The translations under genes and the position numbers were made by a program. DNA of 64,000 bases from JAFGDI01 sp963667715 (GTDB lineage Bacteria > Planctomycetota > Phycisphaerae > Sedimentisphaerales > SM23-30). Under the pieces are notes generated by a model. That model made no database searches and had not been told where the DNA came from. It worked only from the letters and a program-made list of their open reading frames with translations. The DNA lies in NCBI GenBank assembly GCA_963667715.1, contig OY763926.1:3782001-3846000 (forward strand). The letters run 5' to 3'. This document shows positions 1-8,200 of the stretch, piece by piece. Within the stretch, counting starts at the first letter, position 1. Each line of letters opens with the position of its first letter.

Positions 1-452
1 ACCACACTGGCATCACCTATTATCGAAACGACCTTCTCTTCTGACTTATTCAGCTGGGCACCAAGTGCCAGACCAACCGCTGTCGCCGCCGCTGTTCCCG
101 CGTGACCTACCGAAAACTGGTCGTATTCACTCTCTTCAGGGTTAGGAAAACCGCTTATTCCGCCCTTCTGACGCAGCTTGCTGAACTTTTCCGCCCTGCC
201 GCTTAACATCTTATGAACATAACATTGATGACCGACATCAAATACGATTCGGTCCTGTGCAAAGTTAAATACATAGTGTAACGCTATGGTCAGCTCTACT
301 ATGCCGAGATTACTCGCTAAATGACCGCCATGCTCTGAAACACTGGCTTTTATATGCTGACGAAGCTCTGCTGCCAGCTCACTTAGCTCTGATATGCTCA
401 TCCGGCATATATCTGACGAACTACTTATTGTACTAAGTTTCTTTCCTAACAA
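1..452 (-). CDS. dxs: 1-deoxy-D-xylulose-5-phosphate synthase, N-terminal part (runs off window)
   Basis: DXS condenses pyruvate and glyceraldehyde-3-phosphate to DXP, the first step of the MEP isoprenoid pathway, in the cytoplasm. The translated minus strand shows the family N-terminus: SEHGGHLASNLGIVELTIAL, then DRIVFDVGHQCYVHKML, GGISGFPNPEESEYD, GHAGTAAATAVG and the start of the ThDP-binding IIGDAS segment. The rest lies beyond position 1. The only start in frame after the upstream stop that gives the usual leader is TTG at 452-450, with AAGG about 9 nt upstream. The ATG at 398-396 would remove the conserved first helix. A gene this short and partial cannot be checked for integrity. Confidence 0.9.
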   Translation of the reverse strand, partial: MLGKKLSTISSSSDICRMSISELSELAAELRQHIKASVSEHGGHLASNLGIVELTIALHYVFNFAQDRIVFDVGHQCYVHKMLSGRAEKFSKLRQKGGISGFPNPEESEYDQFSVGHAGTAAATAVGLALGAQLNKSEEKVVSIIGDASV

Positions 453-544
453 GACTTAAAACCTTTTTCAATATCTCGCCAAAATTATTAACGAGCTTAA
501 TTCTTTCCCTGCTAATTACTCAAACTGCTTTTTTAAAACAGTTT

Positions 545-677
545 TCATCTCGTAATTAACTACTAGCAAGTAATTTAGGACAAATAAATAGTAGTTGGTT
601 TCGAAGCCATTCTATTCAACTAATTACTAAATCCTAAATTCCAACTCCTATCAAACTGATCATTGATCAGTTTGGGC
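545..677 (-). repeat. Dispersed repeat family A, partial copy; stretch 453-932
   Basis: This lies in the divergent gap between dxs and the glycosyltransferase. It contains the phrase ttctattcaactaattacta, then 'aaatcctaaatt', and ends in the perfect palindrome CAAACTGATCA/TTGATCAGTTTG (about 654-676). The same order occurs at 10748-10920, and in reverse complement at 39004-39168. I see no gene or clear promoter in the rest of 453-932. Confidence 0.75.
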
Positions 678-932
678 TATATAGTCCAGTATTATATCCA
701 AATTTGAGAAAATGGGAAGTTTAATCGATAGGATTCAATCCACTCTTATCAACATAACTACCTTGTTATTACCGCTTTCACTTTTCAACCAGCCTCACTT
801 TGACATAAAAACTCAAAAAATAAAGTTATCAGACCTTGCTTGACGATAAGTTTCTGGATAAAATGCTATTATATCTACAGACCTCTATCATACGGCCTGA
901 AAAGGATTTTAGCTTATTTCAAGGATGATTTA

Positions 933-1934
933 ATGAAACCGTCAGCAAAACAACAATCTGTATTGATTATTAAGCATGGTTACTCGGAAACCTGCGATCA
1001 TAATATATCTTCAACCATCAGCTACGGCGATGTGTTCAGATGCACCTGCCTGCTCGATTTCTACCGTGGCCACCACGTAACATGGATCTCCGCAAAGGCC
1101 GCTCTCGACCTGCTCGACCATAATCACCTTATCGACGAACTTATTCTCGCCGAAGCTCCATCGGACTTACCGGCTGATAAGATAAAATCACGCTATGACA
1201 TTATAATAAATCTCGAAAAACAAAGAGACTGGTGTCAGTTCACCGAAGCTCTTAACGCCGGCGAAAAGTTCGGGTTCAAAAACTGGGCCGCCGCTGACGA
1301 AAACGCTTACTACCCCAAATCGGCAGCCGCTCTTATGGAAGGACTCGAAAGAGACTGCTATAGGCCGCTGCAGGAAACCCTATTTAGCTCCATTGGACAG
1401 GAATGGTCTGGCGAACGATACTCGCTCGGCTACCAGCCAAAGGTTAAAGAGATCTACGATATCGGGCTTAACTGCCATGTAGGTTCAAAGTGGCCAACCA
1501 AAAACTGGCCTAAACAACATTGGCAGCAGCTGCACGACTCACTCGTCAGCCAGAACTATGCCGTTTGCTGGCAGCAGTCGCTCAACAGTGTTAAACAGTA
1601 CATCGATTGGCTTGCTTCATGCAAACTTATCGTTACCTGCGACTCGCTCGGACTGCACCTCGCTATCGCTCTCAGAAAAAAAGTTATTGCTCTCTTTGGC
1701 CCAACGCCATCTCGGCAGATTTACCTCTACGGACTAGGTGTCAAACTCACACCTGAAGCTGAACACCTTTGTATGCCCTGCTTCTTACCTCAATGCCCCA
1801 AAGGTACGTCATGTATGCACGATATCAGCGTTGACACCGTTGCCAGCTCTGTTAATATGCTGCTCAGCAAACAGCAGCCTACTATTACCGAAAAACTATT
1901 ATCTGAAATTGCCTATAATCAGATAAAGATATAA
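933..1934 (+). CDS. Glycosyltransferase family 9 (heptosyltransferase-like)
   Basis: A GT-B fold sugar transferase of the ADP-heptose:LPS heptosyltransferase family, expected to add a sugar to a surface glycan at the inner membrane. The N-terminal part has SYGDVFRCTCLLDFYR, matching the GT9 'gD.l...P.l..l' start. The C-terminal nucleotide-sugar site is clear: VTCDSLGLHLAIALRKKVIA LFGPT, followed by the family's Cys-rich tail (C-P-C-x4-C-x5-CM). The ATG at 933 is preferred over an in-frame start at 840, because AAGGA sits about 8 nt before it and the longer version adds no conserved sequence; this gives 333 aa, normal for GT9. It lies 15 nt upstream of a radical SAM gene and probably forms an operon with it. 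The acceptor cannot be told from sequence. Confidence 0.85.
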   Translation: MKPSAKQQSVLIIKHGYSETCDHNISSTISYGDVFRCTCLLDFYRGHHVTWISAKAALDLLDHNHLIDELILAEAPSDLPADKIKSRYDIIINLEKQRDWCQFTEALNAGEKFGFKNWAAADENAYYPKSAAALMEGLERDCYRPLQETLFSSIGQEWSGERYSLGYQPKVKEIYDIGLNCHVGSKWPTKNWPKQHWQQLHDSLVSQNYAVCWQQSLNSVKQYIDWLASCKLIVTCDSLGLHLAIALRKKVIALFGPTPSRQIYLYGLGVKLTPEAEHLCMPCFLPQCPKGTSCMHDISVDTVASSVNMLLSKQQPTITEKLLSEIAYNQIKI

Positions 1935-1949
1935 TTACAGCTTAATACA

Positions 1950-2903
1950 ATGAATAATATCAACCTACCAGAAATCAGGATAAATGAGGATTGTAACTAT
2001 ATTGCAGCTTTCCTCACTATGGCTTGCACGTTCAAATGCAGCTATTGCATAAACGCTTTCGGCGGACAAAGAAAACACTACAAACTTATCTCTGGCCAGC
2101 AATGGATAGATGCCCTTTCCAGACTCACTAACCTCGACCATTCTGACGGACTTGTACCTATTACCCTTCAGGGTGGAGAACCGAGCCTGCACCCGGACTT
2201 CTACCAGATCATCAACGGACTGCCAGATCGTATTAAAGTTGACATACTCACTAATCTGGATTTCGATATCGATGAGATGATCCAAAAGGTTGACCCGAAA
2301 AGACTCGAAAGAAACGCGCCTTACGCTCCTATTCGTGTCAGCTATCACCCGACCGAATGCCAGCTGGACGATCTGTTCGACAAAGCTCTTAAACTTATGG
2401 ACGCTGGTTTCCGTATCGGCATCTACGGCGTACTGCACCCCGACCAGCAGGAAACTATACTCAAAGCTCAGGTTAAAGCTCAATCGCTGGGTATCGATTT
2501 CAGAACCAAAGAGTTCCTCGGATTCCACAACGATAAACTGCACGGCCACTTCAAATACCCGGAAGCCTGTTCACTCTCGAAACCAAAAGCAGGACCTGGC
2601 AGCTCAACCGTATGGTGCAGAACCACCGAAGTTCTCATCAGCCCCAACGGCGGTATATACAGATGTCACCATGACCTGTACGAACATAAACCTGCTATCG
2701 GAAACATTCTCGACCCTGGTTATGACATATCCGACAAACACCTGCCCTGCGATTTCTTCGGCATGTGTAACCCTTGCGATATAAAGGTAAAGACCAACCG
2801 CCTGCAGCAGTTCGGTCATACTTCGGTTGATATACAATTCGAAGAACCTGCAAAAACTATAGCTAGAACCAAAACCGGAAATACCGCAAATACCAGCAAG
2901 TAA
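1950..2903 (+). CDS. Radical SAM protein with Cys-rich C-terminal (SPASM-like) extension
   Basis: Residues 26-33 give the radical SAM cluster motif C-x3-C-x2-C (ACTFKCSYC), followed by the GGEP SAM-binding motif (TLQGGEPSLHP, near residue 75). The C-terminal region has several cysteines, including WCRTTEVLISPNGGIYRCHH and CDFFGMCNPC, the usual spacing for an auxiliary Fe-S cluster of the SPASM/twitch type. Such enzymes use 5'-deoxyadenosyl radical chemistry on peptides, sugars or cofactors. The substrate is unknown here. The 15-nt gap to the upstream GT9 gene suggests co-transcription and perhaps a role in glycan or glycoconjugate modification, but that is inference. No small peptide precursor gene is visible next to it. 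The 317-aa length is normal. Confidence 0.85.
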   Translation: MNNINLPEIRINEDCNYIAAFLTMACTFKCSYCINAFGGQRKHYKLISGQQWIDALSRLTNLDHSDGLVPITLQGGEPSLHPDFYQIINGLPDRIKVDILTNLDFDIDEMIQKVDPKRLERNAPYAPIRVSYHPTECQLDDLFDKALKLMDAGFRIGIYGVLHPDQQETILKAQVKAQSLGIDFRTKEFLGFHNDKLHGHFKYPEACSLSKPKAGPGSSTVWCRTTEVLISPNGGIYRCHHDLYEHKPAIGNILDPGYDISDKHLPCDFFGMCNPCDIKVKTNRLQQFGHTSVDIQFEEPAKTIARTKTGNTANTSK

Positions 2904-2999
2904 TTCTTTTTATATTACATAAATCAATAGTTCACATGGTTTATAGTAATATAAAAAAACAGTGTTGCGAAGTATAAATAAGCTCCTGTTCGCTTTACA

Positions 3000-3165
3000 C
3001 TACTATCTTAAAGCAGGCATAGCCTGCGATAAAGTTAGTTAGTATCGAGCTCAGCGAGAAACCAGAGCTTGTTTCTTGTTACTTTTTTCTTGTTACTAAA
3101 CAAGTTAACCCATAGTTAATATTGGTATCTTTGTAAACATTGTGAACGGTTACCAAAAATTTATC
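3000..3165 (-). repeat. Dispersed repeat family C, first copy
   Basis: Read on the minus strand, it runs ggtaaccgtt, then cttgtttagtaacaag, agtaacaagaaacaagctc, a gctcag-type stretch and a short inverted repeat (gcaggctatgcctgc). The same order occurs on the plus strand at about 52050-52230, and part of it at 15500-15552. It lies upstream of the gene at 3189. Confidence 0.7.
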
Positions 3166-3188
3166 ACAAACCATAAAGGTTTTCTCTC

Positions 3189-5144
3189 ATGGCAAAAGCT
3201 GCTGCCCAGACAATTAGCACCCGCGAACTTATATATCCTGCCCAACAAATTACTATCACTCCAGAACAATATCCAAACCGGCAGATATATCAAAACAACC
3301 TGGAGGCCCTGAAAGTAACTAACCCAAAGCTAGCCGACCTTATCAGCGATGCAGCCTTACCTGATAACTATACACTCGATATCACAAGCGATGGCTCATT
3401 CTCTTTCCGGATCTCTAACCCTGACAATACCAGCTCATGGCTAGGCCAACGATCTGCTCCGCTTATCGCCGCTCAAGCAGACCTCACCAGGCTCGACCTC
3501 GGCTGCTCAAATGCCGCTATGAATGGTTTCGGCGACGGATATACTATCGTTGAGCTGCTCGACCGGTTTATGCCCTATCAGGCTATCTTCGTGCTGGAAA
3601 AGGATATGGTAAATATTCTGGCCAACCTATCAATTCACGACCTCGCCGAACCGATACGCTCTGGCCAACTCGTTATTATACACAGCTCAAACCCCTTTGA
3701 CGCTCTAAACGAATTCCTCATAAACAACCCCGGCTATCAGATTATCGAAAAGTCGCTATATGTACACAGAATATCCGAACAGGAAAACAATCAGTTCAAT
3801 ATGCAAATAACGGCAACCGTTGAAAATGCCGTATCCAGCACTGTCGAACTTTCCCAACAGCTAAACGCTAAACTAAAAGCTCTCGAACCTCACCCGTTTA
3901 GTACCTCCTCTAACGACCAGCTGACTATCTCGAGCCTGCCCTGCGGCAATAATCCAACCGACCTGATCGTCACCCGCAATTTCCTCGACGGATTTAATAA
4001 CTTCAATGTAAACACATATTTCAATAGCTTCTCCAGCCCTCACAAAGCGACAACCCTCGCTCAGACCAGTGATATTATCGAACAAAAACCAGATGCTATC
4101 CTGCTCACCAACTCACTGCGTAATATGGCAAATTATCCAATACCGGAGTCGCTACCCATTATCAGCATACTGCCAAACTTCTCTACCGATTTCGCCGCCG
4201 AACTCGAAGAAAACGCTATCGGTCCGAATGACGTGATTATCTGTCCGAAAAATGCTATCGACAAACTACCTGATAAACTTAAACAACAGGCCATACAACT
4301 TAATCCCTGCGTTAACCAGAAAGTATACAAACCACTTTCACTCCAGCAGCTTCAGCAGTATTCTAATGACCTTGGCTCTATCCCGACACCAGCTGATGTT
4401 ATCATGCTAACCTCAAGAAACTCGCTCGACCCGGAAGATTACAATGTATTCCTGTCTACACATCAGAACCTGCTCAGCTCTGCTCTCGATAATATTGCAG
4501 ATAATCCAGCGAGTTACAACTCTTCGCTCGCTCAGGTATATTTTGACAAAGCAGCCAGAAAACACTCACTCAAGATAAGCGATCAGGAAACCAAAGAAAG
4601 ACTACAGCTCATTTTCCAGCAGTTGGCAGAGAGCATCACTCAGGACATCTACGGCAAAAGCCTCATCAAAGAAAATATCCCGCTTTCAGTATTGCCGCTC
4701 AGACAATACCTCAAAAACACAATAGATACTATTGACTCACTACCTGACGAATGGGAACATTCACCCCTGAACTCGCACCTCACCGCCATGGTTACCGACT
4801 CTCACCAGCTCAACACCATACTAAATTATGCTAAAATTGCCTTATTCACTCACAACGACGGCATACTCACTCAACCTATGCTCAACGCCGCAGCCGCCGG
4901 CTTGCTGGTTATGACCAAAGCTCACCCCAAAGACACACGCTCCGACGGCATAAAAGCAGTTCTAACTCCAGGCTCTGAAATAATAACCTATTCCAGCCCA
5001 CAGGATATGTGCCGCAAGGTCAGACTATACCTCGACAACGAACAAAAGCGAAATGAAATCACCCTAAACGCCGTCAACAAACTAAACTCAGAGTTCAGCA
5101 CCAGCACCATCTGCCAAACGATACTATCCAAACTCCAACAATAA
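3189..5144 (+). CDS. Large glycosyltransferase-like protein (DUF115/Maf-like N-terminal half, group-1-like C-terminus)
   Basis: A soluble 651-aa protein without a signal peptide. The first third (NGFGDGYTIVELLDRFMPYQ, then IFVLEKDMVNILANL) resembles the nucleotide-binding part of DUF115/Maf-type flagellin-glycosylation proteins. The last 110 residues (NYAKIALFTHNDGILTQPML, then AAAAGLLVMTKA, then a C-terminal helix) resemble the sugar-donor half of CgeB-like group 1 glycosyltransferases, where a protein reports loss of face through 'LN.R..E..A.G...'. It may act in cell-surface glycosylation together with the upstream GT9 gene, although a 285-bp gap separates it from the radical SAM gene. Function is assigned from fold resemblance only; there is no catalytic residue I can name with certainty. 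Confidence 0.55.
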   Translation: MAKAAAQTISTRELIYPAQQITITPEQYPNRQIYQNNLEALKVTNPKLADLISDAALPDNYTLDITSDGSFSFRISNPDNTSSWLGQRSAPLIAAQADLTRLDLGCSNAAMNGFGDGYTIVELLDRFMPYQAIFVLEKDMVNILANLSIHDLAEPIRSGQLVIIHSSNPFDALNEFLINNPGYQIIEKSLYVHRISEQENNQFNMQITATVENAVSSTVELSQQLNAKLKALEPHPFSTSSNDQLTISSLPCGNNPTDLIVTRNFLDGFNNFNVNTYFNSFSSPHKATTLAQTSDIIEQKPDAILLTNSLRNMANYPIPESLPIISILPNFSTDFAAELEENAIGPNDVIICPKNAIDKLPDKLKQQAIQLNPCVNQKVYKPLSLQQLQQYSNDLGSIPTPADVIMLTSRNSLDPEDYNVFLSTHQNLLSSALDNIADNPASYNSSLAQVYFDKAARKHSLKISDQETKERLQLIFQQLAESITQDIYGKSLIKENIPLSVLPLRQYLKNTIDTIDSLPDEWEHSPLNSHLTAMVTDSHQLNTILNYAKIALFTHNDGILTQPMLNAAAAGLLVMTKAHPKDTRSDGIKAVLTPGSEIITYSSPQDMCRKVRLYLDNEQKRNEITLNAVNKLNSEFSTSTICQTILSKLQQ

Positions 5145-5173
5145 AAAAAGGACGACACCAAACAGCGCCGTCC
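5143..5173 (-). terminator. Rho-independent terminator of the CotH/lamin-tail gene
   Basis: On the minus strand a hairpin with arms GGACG and CGTCC is followed by seven T residues. It lies about 60 nt beyond the stop codon of the 5230-10677 gene. It also overlaps the 3' end of the convergent plus-strand gene. Confidence 0.6.
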
Positions 5174-5228
5174 CTAATTACTAATTTCTATCCCGATGTA
5201 CATCGGGACTAATTCCTAAATTCTAATT
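5174..5228 (-). repeat. Family A fragment with TCCCGATGTACATCGGGA palindrome
   Basis: The phrase 'taattactaatttcta', then an 18-nt palindrome TCCCGATGTACATCGGGA, then 'ctaattcctaaattctaa'. The same palindrome, or close variants, recurs near 10866, 14595, 25778, 38008 and 46858. Confidence 0.65.
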
Positions 5229-5229
5229 T

Positions 5230-8200
5230 TCAATTTCCCGGCGTTGGGCTCTGACCCTGCCAGTTCTCCGGATCATCACTAAATAAACCAAAGTCTATTC
5301 TTCCCAGTGAATAACCCAGATCTTCCAGATCTTCCGGCCATGGCTGGCTATCTGAATAATCAACCTTCTCGATCGGAATATAAATACGGTCATCACCATA
5401 TTCCTCATCGCCCGGCATCTGGATCTCAATATCTTCGCCGCCATTACTGAGCTTGCCGTCATACGGGCCAAATACTCTGGTACCGCTCGCGACTATATCG
5501 CCATAAACAGTATTAAATGTATCTGGGTCCTTCGCCAGAATTATAAACTCATATGGTGCCAGTACAACATCATTATCAAATTCATAACCTGTACCTTCGA
5601 CCCGCCATGGCAGCATCTCCAGTGTGACTGTACCATCGGCACTCTCAGTACCAGCCTCTGACATCAGAGGAACTGGCGAACCGGAACGATTATACAGCTC
5701 AACATATTCTGCATCTGTACCTTCCGCAGGATCATACATAAGCTCAGTAATTATTACATTCGCAATATCTGGCCCGCTATTAGCTGCCATTGGTGTACTT
5801 GTCGACATTCTCACAAAATCATAACCATCTTTCAACGACGGCTTCTCATACCTGCCGAATGTTATACCGGTATCAGATGCATCAAACTTCTGCTGACACT
5901 GATAATAACCGGTAACTTCGCCATTTTCACCTGAGTACAGGTAAACAGTCTCACCTGCCTCGCTCAGTCCAAAACCGCTGCCAAAAGATGTATCCTGTGA
6001 AAATACCACATAGCCGTTAGCCGCAATGATCGTATTGGCCGGGATCTCATACTTACGTATACTATCCAGATCAGAGTCATCATCACTAAGGAACCAGCCG
6101 CCAATGTTAATATCATTACCAGTTGTATTATACAGCTCTATCCAGTCCGGTGACAAAGCATGTGAATGAGCCAGCAGCTCGTTAAATACGATACTGTCTG
6201 CCGACAGACCCTGCTCTATTGTTCCCGGCGAACCGTTCACAAAGGTACTCGCACGCCATGACTCTTTCTCGTCCCAAATACTCGGATCGCCTGCCAGATC
6301 GCCGCTAAATACCAGCGAATAACCCAGACCATCTGTGATCTCGTACCAGCCGTCCTTATATTCAAACTCCAGAATTGAGCTATGCGTCTCATCCGCCAGC
6401 TCCAGCTTCTCGCCGCCGTTTGACAGATTACCTTCATAACCAGATAAAATACGCACATCCCCCGGCACATCATAACGGCTTACAAATGCCTCAAAGTTCT
6501 TAACCAGCAGTAAATACTCACCACCGCCCAGAACCGTATCGCTCGGGAATACATAACTTATACCATCAACAAATTCAACTCCATCCAGTGACAGTGTCTC
6601 TGTTCCGGTATTCAACAGTTCGACATATTCATAATCACTATCCGATAGCTCAGGATCAGTTGGAGCCTCAGCATTATACATCAGTTCTGTTATACGCAGA
6701 TACTTCTGCTGATCACTTGGTGCTCCCGCATATGTAGTACTCACTACCACATTATCATTAGCATCAGTAATAACCAGCTCTTCTCCCCAACTGGAGAGAT
6801 GACCTTTATAATTACCCTGTACAAATCTATGCTCGCCGCCGGTCGGTGAAACCGCCCTGCTCCTGAACGCCAGTGCATTCGGTGTCAGGTACATACTGCT
6901 GTTTGCAGGTATAACTGTACCACCCGGGAACTTATGCTTCACACCACCAGAAAGCTTCCAGCCGCTTATGTCAGCTGCAAAATTATTCGGATTGACCAGC
7001 TCAATATATTCTTCGTCCTGATTCCAGGATGACGGACAAAATTCGATCGCTCCAAACTGCAAGCTAAATGTCTCTGGCTGAGCATCCGGTATGCCCGCCG
7101 GATCATCCGGCCAGTTAGAACCATGAAGATGGTTAACATACAAATGCTCTCGACGAACTGGCAAATAATCCCTGCCGATTAGCAATGTATATGTTATTAC
7201 ATAATTCGAGGTCAGATCCAGTGACACCAGATCACGAAGCTCTGCAATTCGATTCTCATAATAGCATTCTTCAACCGGTGTACCAGGAGCCTGTAAATAG
7301 GTGTCCATCAGGGTACGTAAACGCCTTACATACATCTCTCGCGATGTCGGGTCAGCGTAAATAGCATCGAACAGACGATTCCACTGATCATCAATCTTCT
7401 GATGACGCTCGCTGCCATAGAATGGATGACTCGGTGAATGCTGTAGATCGGTCGGCCAATCCTCATCAGCAATAATACCACCTATACCATTATTCAAACC
7501 GAAGGTCAGATCCTTATCCCACGGGATAAACATCCACTCACCTGTATTATTAGTATCCTGATATAGGAAATAATTCTTATGTGTATGGTCGTTCTCATGC
7601 ACCAGCGTACAAACCGCCAGATAAGAAATAACCGCCGGTATATTAACATTATCAAACAGATAAGTATTCTTATCCGGGTTGCTCGGACTTATTCCCGCAC
7701 GCAATGCATACAGGTCACTATTATCTTCGTCCAGCCTGGTTATCTTACGCTCTACCTGCTCGTCACCCTTTTCGTCCGGGTAGCCATAGCTCAGATCACT
7801 GTAAACCTTATAGAACGATCCTTCATCGTCAAGACCAACACGACGCAGTAAATGACGGTCCGGCTGCTCTACAAACAACCTCACATCAAGATAGCTGTTA
7901 TTGCGAATAACATGCCATAGCTCTACCTTACTACATGCCACGCCCGCTCCCTCATAGGTCGGGAACGCCAGCATAGGACGTAGATATGTCGGGTCATTGC
8001 CACGCTCATTCAGATTGATCTCATCTACTCGTTCATAATCATCATCAAAGCGGAAGTGTTCGCCATCATTAAACTTGAACTTACGACCGCTGGTAGTATT
8101 ACCACCACGACGACCTACAAATACATTATCATAAAACTCGCCCTTATAATACACACAGCAGCGAGTTCCAGAATCCAGATTAGCCGCTGTAAGATCCTGT

